DNA from: Darksidea phi
Taxonomy: Eukaryota; Ascomycota; Dothideomycetes; Pleosporales; Lentitheciaceae
Length of the DNA: 18,843 nucleotides
Direction of reading: 5' to 3'
Assembly: GCA_030770425.1 (NCBI GenBank)
Contig: JASJFT010000411.1
Coordinates: 1-18,843 of the forward strand
The notes under the pieces: generated by a model
Databases searched by the model: none
What the model was told of the DNA's origin: nothing
Seen by the model: the letters and a program-made list of their open reading frames with translations, nothing else
Shown: positions 1 through 9,030 of the stretch, one piece after another
How positions within the stretch are numbered: position 1 is the first letter of the stretch
How the letters are laid out: each line of letters starts with the position of its first letter
Position numbers and translations under genes: made by a program

Positions 1-330
1 AGAAGTTACTAAGACGACTACTTCTATAACTACTATAGAAGTTATAGCTATTATAGAAGTTACTACTTCTACTACTATTACTACTACCTCGAGGAATAGG
101 AATAGGTATAAGAGAGTAGAGGATCTCTTAGACTTTCTATTTTAATTTCTTATAGTTAATCTTTAGTTTTTTACCTAATACTTATAAATAAGATTAGATC
201 TTTTCCTAAGTAGTTATTTTAGTAATAGAATTCGTTAACTTAATCTTAATCTATTAGAAATTAACGATATAATAAACGTTCTATTAGTTTTAACCTAGAT
301 CCTATATAAAGGTACGTATAATATATAATA
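1..330 (+). repeat. 5' LTR of element C, truncated by the window edge
   Basis: It matches the reverse complement of B's LTRs (7899-8333 and 14911-15345). The shared 3' border is ATAATA, read as former ATAACA, the inverse of the TGTTAT start seen in B. A TATATAAA box at 303-310 is a likely promoter element. Positions 15-110 hold repeated CTTCTATAA and TAGTAG-like motifs, including the inverted repeat ACTTCTATA / TATAGAAGT at about 18-40. Confidence 0.8.
303..310 (+). promoter_or_regulatory. TATA-box-like motif in the element C LTR
   Basis: TATATAAA lies 20 bp before the LTR end. It may be the former Pol II promoter for the element transcript. RIP creates TA-rich strings, so the match may be partly mutational. 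Confidence 0.3.
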
Positions 331-345
331 TATTAACTACTCTAA
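331..345 (+). other. Putative primer binding site of element C
   Basis: The first internal bases read TATTAACTACTC. The same place in B reads TATTAACTATC and in A CCTTAACTATC. The shared TTAACTA core two bases after each LTR marks the likely minus-strand primer site. I cannot assign the primer tRNA. The site lacks the usual TGG start, so a tRNA-internal or self-priming mechanism is possible. Confidence 0.45.
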
Positions 346-479
346 ACTAAGGTTATATTAATATAGTAACTCTATCTAGCTTATATAATACCTCTAAAGA
401 GAGCGCGACTAGGGCTCTAGTAACGAACCTAGTAGTTCTAATCTAGTAATAAGTAGCTTAGATAGTCGAGTTATAGTAG

Positions 480-1470
480 ACTATAATATTACTATAAGAA
501 TCGCTATAATAGGTATAAGTAGGACTTAGAACGAAGTCAAAGATCCCGATATTAGAGAAATATAATAGTAAAAAGGAAGACTTAAGACCGTTCTTTATAT
601 AATTAGACTTATACTACTAGTTTAATTCTACTATATTTACTAGTAACTAGAATAAGATCCTTATTATAGATATATATATAATAGATAAAGTAGCTATATA
701 GATATAGCCCCTAATTAATAATTATATAGCTAACGAAGACTTCTTATTAAAGTAATACGATAAAATAAAAATAATATTTAAAGATTAGGATTTATTTAAG
801 GAATAAATATATATAGTCTTTAGAGATATTAATAAAGTCTAGTAGGATAAATACTAGATTTAAAGGCTAAGATAGACTAAATTAGTAAGTACGTATACTA
901 CTAAATTTAAATAGCTATAATATAAGATCGATTAGAATAATATATCTCTTATAGTCGTATATTATAATAGACTTAAGAAGCTAATTAAGAACGAGTTAGT
1001 CTAGCTTAAAAAATTAGACGACCTAATAAAGCTAATTAAGATAGTAATCTATATTAATAATCGACTATATAAATAAGTACTTAAGAAATAAAATACTATA
1101 GGACTAGTAAAAGTCTATAGAAAAGAGTAGATAGCTTAAAAGTATAGATTCTATAAGGGTTATAATAAAATAGACGTTAGTATAGTTTAGAAAAAGAAAT
1201 ACCTAAAAAATAAAAAATATAAATAAGATAGGAAGCTATAGAAAGTTCTAGTAGATAAAATAAAATAATATTAAGATAAAAAGGTATATTTATACTATAG
1301 TATATAGGGATACTTTATTAAAGAATATAGTAAAGAAAAGAAAAATATAAAAGACTAGAATAGCGCTAGACGTATAAATATAATTAGATATAGTAAGAAA
1401 AAAGAAACTAAGCTTAACTTAATACCTAAGATATAGTATAAGACTAGTAGGTAGAATAAGATTAAGGAAG
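480..1470 (+). pseudogene. Gag of element C, 5' part (RIP-inactivated)
   Basis: This is a relic of a structural capsid/nucleocapsid protein of a Ty3/gypsy-type element. It reads in the frame whose codons start at multiples of 3 from about 540, with many TAA/TAG stops. Visible hallmarks are a capsid segment with EKYNSKKEDL near 558 and KD-stop-DLFKE near 780-800, where the stop was probably Trp. A CCHC zinc knuckle lies at 1287-1328 in which all Cys and His codons are now Tyr (spacing X2, X4, X4 kept, Gly kept at 1308). The start codon is not identifiable because ATG became ATA. Element A interrupts it after 1470. Its homologue is B's gag on the minus strand. Confidence 0.8.
1466..1470 (+). 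repeat. Target site duplication of element A, left copy
   Basis: GGAAG lies immediately before the LTR start TATTATAAAC. The identical GGAAG follows the other LTR at 15922-15926. This proves that 1471-15921 entered as one unit, with B inserted in it later. Confidence 0.9.
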
Positions 1471-1934
1471 TATTATAAACTAAATATATACTACGGAATA
1501 ATAGTAGAAAGAGCTACCTAAGATTAAACCTATTACTAGCTCTAATACGGAATATAATAATTACGACTATAATATAAATAATAATTAGTATAGACGGCTT
1601 TACTAGGAAGTTATATAATAGATCTATATCTTAGTAAAGATAGATCTAAGGGTTATATAATAGCTTAGTAGATCTATTAGAATAAAGCTATAAAGCTATA
1701 GCTTAGTAGATCTATAGGTATAGAGCTATAGATCTAAGAAAACCAAATTAATATATAATAACTACGAATCTCCTAGATAGTCTTTCTTCTTATAGTTAAT
1801 TTCGAATCTAGATTAATTCTTATCTATTAATATAATTATACTATTATCTACTTATTCTAACTTCTTCTTTCCTATCTTAAGTATAAACTCTAAACGAGGC
1901 TAAATAACCTATTAGACCTAGACCCCGTTTAATA
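1471..1934 (+). repeat. 5' LTR of element A
   Basis: It begins TATTATAAAC (former TGTTATAAAC) and ends GTTTAATA (former GTTTAACA). It is the same length as the copy at 15458-15921, and the two differ only by transitions, roughly two dozen by eye and many of them CG against TA. Position 1744 keeps one unmutated CA that is TA in the other copy. The U3/R part holds repeated AGATCT-centred motifs. Confidence 0.92.
1662..1715 (+). repeat. Short direct repeats inside the element A LTR
   Basis: The 16-mer AGCTTAGTAGATCTAT occurs at 1662-1677 and again at 1700-1715. Further AGATCT words lie near 1620, 1642 and 1728. The arrangement is kept in the right LTR (about 15649-15702). It may represent former regulatory-protein sites or a structured RNA region; no function is assignable. 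Confidence 0.6.
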
Positions 1935-1948
1935 CCTTAACTATCTAA
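1935..1948 (+). other. Putative primer binding site of element A
   Basis: The sequence CCTTAACTATCTAA follows the 5' LTR directly. The TTAACTATC core and its two-base offset match element B (minus strand, about 14900-14908) and nearly match C. The primer is not identified. Confidence 0.45.
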
Positions 1949-2075
1949 TAGATAGGAATAGCTAATTATAATAGTAAGAGAAGGAACCTAATAAAGTAGA
2001 GCGGCGTAGCTACTAACTTAGGCCGAATCTTCTAAGGTAGAAAGCTACCGGGAATTTAGTTTCCTAGAAGATAGT

Positions 2076-3000
2076 ATAACTATAGAAAATTTTAAAAGAG
2101 TTATTAAAAATTAATATATATTTAAGAAAAGAGAAGATATATTAGAAGTCTAGCTTACGAAGTTAACTATCTAACTTTAGAGGTATATAAGTAAACTATT
2201 AAAACTTAAAGAACTAGAAAAGTTTAATAGAATAAGATTAAAACTTAGAGGATTTTTAACTAATATAGTAATCTACCTCGACCTTAATAGAATAAAACTA
2301 CCTACTAAAAGTAATAAAGTATTATTCGTAGCTATCTAGTTTATAGGGAAGATTATTACTTAGTTTAAAACGTATCTAAATAAATAGTTATAACTACTAG
2401 AAGCTTAGTAAAGTAATAAAATAAAGACTATCTTCTTAAGTTACGAGTACTTCGAGAATAAGTTATATATTACCTTTAAAGATATTAATTTAGAAAGACT
2501 AGTAGAATAAAAAATTATATACCTTAGATAGACGAAATCTATTATAACCTATATATTTAAGTTTAAATAACTCGTTATAAAGATTTAATAAAGAGAGATA
2601 GCCCTTATATTATAATACTACGAAGAACTAAAAGACTATATTTATTATAAAATAATTCGAATAAAACGACCCTAAACTATAAAAGGACTAATTAAATAAG
2701 CTATTAAGATCGATAATAACCTCTATCTTTAGAACCTAAAAAGAAAGAAAAAGGTTAAATTCTATAAAAAGAAGAAGGAAGAAAAATATTATAGACTAGA
2801 AGTAATAGTCCTAAGAGCTAGTTTAGAATCTAAGAAGGGGAGATAGAACCCTAAGAGATAAGAGCTTTATAAAAAATAAGTATACTTTAAATATAAAAAG
2901 TAAGAATACCTAGTAAAAGACTATAGGTTAGATTAAAGAAAAGAAAAATCCCGATATATCTAGTAGGGTAAGAAGGATAGAGTAGCTATAATATAAGAAT
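2076..3000 (+). pseudogene. Gag of element A (RIP-inactivated)
   Basis: This is a relic of the capsid/nucleocapsid protein. The frame uses codons starting at multiples of 3. ATA at 2076 or 2082 is a candidate former ATG, just before ENFKRV. The capsid region begins near 2205, with KLRGFL and then a YLDLNR-like stretch and KVLFVA (about 2250-2335), typical of fungal Ty3/gypsy Gag. Basic segments follow at 2745-2800. The CCHC zinc knuckle is at 2883-2924, with Tyr codons in all four metal positions at 2883, 2892, 2907 and 2922. Stops inside are TAA/TAG at former Gln or Trp codons. It runs in the same frame into pol, with no frameshift site. Confidence 0.82.
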
Positions 3001-6000
3001 ATAATACTATATATTAGATAACTTATATACGCGACTAGTATAAGACGTACTATAAAACTAAGCTAAATACTAGTTATTAGCTATAGAAATAATAGGTAAT
3101 TACGACTCGGAAGTCTTAAAGAAGAGTTTTATTCTTAATAAAGGTATAAGAAGAAGTATCTAAGAAAGACTTATCTATAGAAAAGAAAGATTCTAATAAT
3201 ATTTTAGATACGCTATTATAAATAGTCGATAATAGTAATAAGTTCTTAGAACTAGAAGATAAAAATCTAGTTACGTTATATAAGAACGCTAGATATCTAT
3301 AGATAATTTAATCCTCTAGAAAAGAAATAGAACTAGTATTAAAACTTAATATAATCTATACTTAAGTCTTATAATTTATAGAAAAAACTATAATATCTAT
3401 AATAATATAAGAGATCTATAAGAAATAGTCTAGATCTTATCTAATATATTAACTATTTAAAGATTTTAAATAATAGGTTAAATAGAACTTTATTATTATA
3501 AACCTTATACCCGATTAAGAAACTTAAAAGAAAATATAGTATATTATAAAGATAGTTAATAAAGAATAATTATAGTATATAGTAATCGAATAATAGATTC
3601 CCGTATAAACGACTTTTATAAAATATAATAATTAAAGATATAAGGTCGATCTAGAGAATAATCTATAATATAAAATAAAATATCTAATATATTTTAAAAT
3701 TATATAGATCTTATATATATAGAAAGAATATTAACTCTATAAAAGAGTAAAGTAAAAAAATAACTACTACCTAGTAAAAGACTATAATAAAAGGATTACT
3801 TAAGTAATTATACTAGAAGTAGTATATAGATAGTAATAATTTAAGAATTAGTAATAAAAAGGATATATTAGAATTATACTAGGACTACTTCTATTATTAA
3901 ACTATATTCTAGAAAGATTATAGTATAAATATCTAGAAAATAAATATCTAAAGTATATCTAGATTAAGATTAATATAAAATATTAGCTAAAAAAGATAAG
4001 AATCTAAGGAATAAAAGAATAGGACTATATCTACCTCTAAGGAACCTACTAAAGAAGAAAGATTACTATCTTAATTAATAGTAGAGCTACTTAAAATTTT
4101 ATTAGTAAGGACTTTATCTAACGAAAGAAAATTCTCTAATAAAAGAAATAATACCCTAGTATTATATATACTATTAAAGGAGAACTATTTAATAAACCTA
4201 TAATATACGAAACTAAAGATAAACTTAGTCTATAGAGATAGAAAAAGGAAAATAAAATACTTAATATAATTAAAATATTAGACGACTAAAATATAATCCT
4301 AGGAATATTATAGCTCTAAGAAGCTAATTCTTAAATTTAATAGACGAATTAATAAGTATTATTTCTATAATAGAATCTCGGTATAATCTAAGAAGAAAAT
4401 AACGATATTCTAGAATATTATAGAGAATAGAAGAAACTATTTATAGAACTAAAGAAAAGTCTATTTTAGTACTAGTCTTAGAACTACGTAATCCTACTAT
4501 AAGAAGAAAAAACTCTAGGATTTAAACTAATCTATAAGTTAACTAAAGAAGAGAAAAAGATTATAATAAAGTATCTCGAAGATAACCTTATAAAAAGGTA
4601 TATTTAATACTTAAATTTATCTATAGAATATCTAGTTCTTTTCGTATCTAAAAAGAATATTATAGAACTATAATTATATATTAATTATCGAATACTTAAT
4701 AATATTATAATTAAAAATCGATACCTCTTACCTCTAATATTAGAAATATAAGACTAACTAAGAAAAGCTAAGTAGTTTATATAACTAGATATCCGAAATA
4801 TATATTACTAGATTAGAATTAAGAAAAACGAAGAATAGAAGATAGCTTTTAGGATAAAGAAAGGACTATATAAGTACTAAGTAATACCTTTTAAACTTAC
4901 TAATATACCTATAACCTTCTAGAAATAGATTAATAATATTTTATAAAATTATTTTAATTAGTTTATAATAGTATACCTTAATAATATTCTAATCTACTCT
5001 AAGATAGAAGAAGAATATAAAGAATATATAAAGAAGGTTCTATAAATACTTAAGAAAATATAATTATACCTTTATCTACGAAAATATAAATTCTATATAT
5101 AAGAAATAAAGTTTCTAGAATTTATTATTAAACTAGAAGAAATTAAAGTAGATCTATAATAGATTAAGAAAATTAAAGAATAATCTACGTCTAGGAATCT
5201 TAAGGAACTATAATTATTTCTAGAATTCTATAACTTCTATTAAAAGTTAATACTATAATAGAGTATAATAATAGTACTACTTACGTAACTTATAAGGAAA
5301 GATTAACTCTTCGAATAGAAAGAAGAGTACTAATAAGCTTTTAAAAAGATTAAAGAATAATTTACTAAGAAATCTATAATTAAGATATATAACTCTAAAG
5401 AACCTTTAATTATTAAAACGGATATATTAGACTATATAATAGGAGTAGTACTACTATAAAAAGATAATAAAGATAATCTTAGACTAGTATACTACTTCTT
5501 ATAAAAGATATTACTAGCTAAGCTTAACTATAATATTTATAATAAAGAATTACTAATAATTATTAAAGTACTAAAGGAATAGAGATTTAATTTATAAGAA
5601 TCTAAATACTCTATTATAATCTATATAAATTATAAGAATCTAATAGAATTTTTAATAAATAAACCTTTAATTAAAAGATAGATATAATAGGTATAAACTC
5701 TTATAATCTACGATATTAAAATCGTATATACTAAAGGGTTAGAAAATAAATAAATAGACGCGCTTAGTAGAAGATCTAACTACTAAGAAATAGAGAAACC
5801 TAGTATAGTAATCCTTAAACTATAGCTAGACGGAACGATTACTTATAACTACCTAAAGTTAGTAAAAATATAAGAAATAATACTTAAATTAGAAGGAAAT
5901 AAATAGACCTAATAGATTTATATAGCTACTATAGAAGTAATAGAAGAATAAAACGAGATTTAAAAAGTAATTTAAGAAAAAGATAGAATTATCTATATAT

Positions 6001-7340
6001 TCTAAAAGGTCTATATACCTAAGATAATACGAAAAGAATTTATTAGATAATACTACGAGGTACTAGTATATAGATATTAGGGAGTAGAAAAGACTCTTAA
6101 ATAATTAATAAGAACGTACTATTTTCTATATATAAGATAACTAATTACTTAGATACTTTTAGAATATATAGACTATTAATATAATAAATATACTAGATAT
6201 ATACTCTATAGAATACTATAACTAATAGAAAATATAGAAAGACTATAGAAGATTATTACTATAGACTTTATTACGTAGTTACTACGTTCTAAGAAACTAA
6301 TAATAGAAGTATTCTATAATACTATACTAGTAGTAGTAGATAAGTTTATAAAGTATACTTACTTTATTCTATATACGGATAAAGAAAATATAGTAGAATA
6401 ACTTATCTATACCTTACTAAGATACGTATTTAGTAAATATAGAATACTAGATAAGATTATTTTAAATAAAGATATTAAATTTATAGTAAAGTTTTAGTAA
6501 ACCCTTATAACTAAACTAGAAATAAAATATAGTATATTAACTACCTATTATCTATAGATAGATAGACTAACTAAATAAATAAACTAAATAGTAGAGTAAT
6601 ATCTTAGATATTATCTAAACTACTAATAGAATAATTAAATTATACTTTTACCTATAGTATAATTTATATATAATAGTTTATAATATAGTATAATAAAGAT
6701 AATATCTTTCTTTATAAACTATAGAATTAAACTAAAAATATATAAAGAACCTAGGTAACTTTAATCTTATAGCTAGAATAGAGAAGAAATAGTAAAAATT
6801 ATTCTATAAATATACTAATAGCTTAAAGAAGATATAGAATTCCTTTAAAATAGAATAAATAAATACTATAATAAGAAGTAAAAGGAAGTACCTACTTTTA
6901 AAGAGAGAGAAAAGGTATAATTACTATAAAAAAATATTAAGAGTAAGTAACCTAATAGTAAACTAGACTATACTAAGATTAGACTCTATAAGATTAAGAA
7001 ATAAGTCTTATCTATAAACTACTAACTAAGACTACTCCTATAAATAAAAATCTACCCTACGTTTTATATAAGCCTACTAGAAAAAGTACTATAGAATATT
7101 AAACTAGTAGTATATAAAGTAGATATATATAGAGAAGATAATAAAGAATAGAAAGTAGAAGAAATCCTAGATAACGATATTAGAAATAGGAAAAATTACT
7201 ATCTAATTAAATAGTAAGGGATAGATAAAAAAGAAAATCTATAGAAACGAATCTAGGAACTTAAAGATAATCTTAATTACTCTAAGAAGCTTATAAAGTA
7301 CTAAAACTATAATTTCGAAGGAAATTTAGAGATAAGATAA
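3001..7340 (+). pseudogene. Pol of element A: protease, RT, RNase H, integrase, chromodomain (RIP-inactivated)
   Basis: It is in one frame with gag. About 350 codons without a recognised domain (3001-4060) precede the protease, LINSRAT at 4071-4091, where DSG has become NSR. RT spans about 4650-5100, with a YRxLNNI-like block at 4683 and the catalytic YLDD box changed to YLNN at 4974-4985. RNase H starts near 5415 (KTD with Asp at 5421). Integrase follows: HHCC zinc positions now Tyr (6069, 6075, 6165, 6174), first core Asp in a DFI motif at 6264, and a VVVDKFIKY block at 6330-6355. A chromodomain lies at 7155-7300 (VEEILDNDIR, then YYLIK). The product was a polyprotein processed to replication and integration enzymes. 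Many TAA/TAG stops make it inactive. Confidence 0.85.
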
Positions 7341-7344
7341 GTTT

Positions 7345-7700
7345 ATCTTATAGTAAGTCGAAAAGACTAGTATTATCTACGATATTATAAGCGATATCTA
7401 AAGTAGTTAAAGAGGTCTTTAAATCCTTCTATTATTCTAGTCGTCGAAGCTCCGTCTTCTCTTTATCTAGCTTAGCTTCTAGTATCTAGGATTACGCTAC
7501 CGATTTCTTACGAAGAACTACTCTCTACTTCTCTAAATAGTATACTCGTATCCGAACCTCTACTAGCTTATTAAGAAGCTTATTCTAAGTCTTTTAAACC
7601 TCCTCTAGTTATTATTAAAGTTTCTCTTCTATACGGTCGACGGATCTTACTAATAGTAATAAGTTCTAATACGTAAGTTTTACTACTTAATATAAACGAA
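7345..7700 (-). pseudogene. Antisense coiled-coil ORF relic in the 3' part of element A
   Basis: On the minus strand, in the frame with first bases at multiples of 3, 7620 to about 7345 reads as a long Glu/Lys/Arg/Leu-rich helix. It includes LEEV, NKLLNKLVEVR, VVLRKKSVA and LEAKLDKEKTELRRLE, interrupted only by TAA/TAG explicable as Gln or Trp. A less clear stretch, RSVDRIEEK, precedes it near 7640-7660. The plus-strand frames here have no recognisable domain after the chromodomain. The position and coiled-coil character parallel the antisense ORF of element B. A Tyr-rich (possible Cys) segment at about 7700-7735 is in another frame, so the N-terminus is uncertain. Function unknown. Confidence 0.42.
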
Positions 7701-7898
7701 TTTTCTAATAATAAGATATTAGATATACGATAAGAATCTTATATATTAATACGAATATATATCTTATAATATCTACTATCTTTAGATAAGACGATATATA
7801 GTATTTCTAACTACGAATAATAACTATAGAAAAATATTTCGGAACTATAACGAAGAATTTTATTAATAAGAGTAATATATTCTTAAGTTTTACGTAAT
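7701..7898. other. Element A 3' region up to the element B insertion
   Basis: No domain is recognised on the plus strand. It may hold the 5' part of the antisense relic described for 7345-7700. It ends at the left LTR of B. Confidence 0.5.
7894..7898 (+). repeat. Possible decayed target duplication of element B, left copy
   Basis: GTAAT precedes B's left LTR, and ACGAT (15346-15350) follows its right LTR. They share the last two bases, and the other three differ by transitions only. This is compatible with a mutated 5-bp duplication but not proof of one. Confidence 0.35.
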
Positions 7899-8333
7899 TA
7901 TTATATATTATACGTACTTTAATATAAGATCCGGGTTAAAGCTAATAGTACGTTTATTATACTATTAGATTTTAATAGGTTAGAATTAAGTTAATAAATT
8001 CTATTATTAGAATAACTACTTAAGGAGAGATTTAATCTTATCTATAAGCGTTAGATAAACTAAAGAGAATTAACTATAAGGAATTAAAATAGAAAGTCTA
8101 AGAGATCCTCCGTCCTCTTATACCCGTCCTTATTCCTTAAGATAGTAGTAGTAGTAGTAGAAGTAGTAACTTTTACGACTTCTATAACTTCTATAGTAGT
8201 TATAAAAGTAGTTATCTTAGTAACTTCTATAACTTCTAAGTTACGTAATATTAGATTACTAACTAAGTATAGCTTAGTTATTCTAGCTACGTTAGAGCTT
8301 ACCCTATATTCTTTTAATCCTAGGGTTATAATA
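7899..8333 (-). repeat. 3' LTR of element B
   Basis: It is 435 bp, the same length as the copy at 14911-15345, and the two differ by transitions only. In the element's sense it starts TATTATAACCC (former TGTTACAACCC or TGTTATAACCC) and ends ATAATA. It contains TAGTAG repeats and CTTCTATAA-type inverted repeats at about 8144-8240. Confidence 0.9.
8144..8245 (+). repeat. Simple and inverted repeats in the B/C family LTR
   Basis: A run of TAG triplets (about 8146-8160) is followed by several AACTTCTATA units with inverse TATAGAAG-type units. The same block is present at 15156-15245 and, inverted, at 1-105. It is a conserved part of the LTR, so probably functional in the ancestor (RNA structure or enhancer-like repeats), not random microsatellite growth. 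Confidence 0.6.
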
Positions 8334-8353
8334 CTCGTTCCCTCCTCCTAAGC
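8334..8353 (-). other. Polypurine tract of element B
   Basis: On the minus strand GGAGGAGGGAACGAG lies directly before the 3' LTR. This is the expected plus-strand primer site for reverse transcription and fixes the orientation of B as minus. The stretch from here to about 8580 shows no clear coding signal. Confidence 0.75.
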
Positions 8354-8580
8354 TTCGTTCTTAAAGATTTTATTATATCTACTATATCCTAGCTAGTAGT
8401 ATTCTTACTTAGTAGGTTCTTTTTTTTAAATCGTATTATACCCTACGTATACGTACTATATAGCCTATCTAGGACTATAATTATTTCGTCTTTTTAGTAA
8501 TATATAAGAGTAATCGATTTACTATTCGTATAAGGTTAACTATTCTTTATCTTTAATTAACTTCCTAGGTCTTAACGATA

Positions 8581-9030
8581 TCTAAGGCTTTTATAATAAC
8601 TTATTCCGAATATTATTATCGTCTTATAGATTATCTATTTACTTATTCTCGTCCTATACTAATACCCTATTTCTATTATTATACTATATAGCCTCCTCGA
8701 ACTTATTATATTAACCTTTAGTCTAATTTTTATATAGAATATATCCGTCGTAGGTTAAAGTATAACCTAGTAGTAACTAAGAGAGATTAGGCGAAGGTAG
8801 ATAAATAGAAATTCGACCTTTAGACTAAGCTAAACGCTATATATTCTATTTATAATAAGATCTTTATTTAGATAGCTAAGCTTCGTACTTATAAAGCCCG
8901 TCTCTTAAAGTAGCTTTAGGACCTAAAGCGTTATAATACTAAAATACGTCGTTATAAGCTCGCGTCTCTTAAAGAGTTAGATTAATTAGAGTAAGAAGAA
9001 GTTAAATATTCTACTTCTTCTAACTTACTC
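8581..9030 (+). pseudogene. Antisense Cys-rich coiled-coil ORF relic in element B
   Basis: The plus strand (codons with start position one above a multiple of 3) reads a protein-like relic opposite to B's own genes. At 8731-8763 the pattern YIEYIRRRLKY becomes CX2CX6C if Tyr codons are restored to Cys, reminiscent of half of a Zn2Cys6 cluster. It leads into NLVVT (8764) and a basic coiled coil: AKLRTYKARLLK (about 8875), DLKRYNTKIRRYK and ASLKELD (to about 8985). Stops are TAA/TAG only. The composition and motif order resemble hypothetical fungal proteins with a Cys cluster plus coiled coil that I recall as numerous in some fungal genomes. That resemblance is from memory. It converges on, and slightly overlaps, the end of pol. 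Start not defined; function unknown. Confidence 0.55.

Larger units (their letters stand above)
1..1470 (+). mobile_element. Element C (Ty3/gypsy type), 5' part
   Basis: This is the oldest visible element: a partial 5' LTR, a leader and gag, all on the plus strand. It is homologous along its length to the reverse complement of the 5' end of element B, but with indels and transversions, so it is a related subfamily and not the same copy. It is broken at 1470 by element A and resumes at 15927. Its 5' end, about 105 bp of LTR judging from B's 435-bp LTR, lies outside the window. Confidence 0.85.

Noticed and set aside
1471..1934. Solo LTR inserted in element C
   Set aside because: The second copy at 15458-15921 is preceded by a polypurine tract, and the target duplication spans the pair, so it is the 5' LTR of a full element.
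3720..3790. Second CCHC zinc knuckle in element A
   Set aside because: Tyr codons occur, but the spacing does not fit CX2CX4HX4C and the His position is a TAA, which cannot come from a His codon.
7791..7898. Alternative left border of element B at the ACGAT near 7791
   Set aside because: The transition-only match of the two B LTRs begins at 7899/14911 and gives equal 435-bp lengths; sequence before that does not align without indels.
8144..8245. TAGTAG and CTTCTATAA repeats as a CRISPR array or independent microsatellite
   Set aside because: The repeats are too short, have no spacers, and recur as part of the B/C LTR at three places.
1..8333. LTRs at 1-330 and 7899-8333 as the two ends of one element
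   Set aside because: They are in opposite orientation, and 7899-8333 pairs exactly with 14911-15345.
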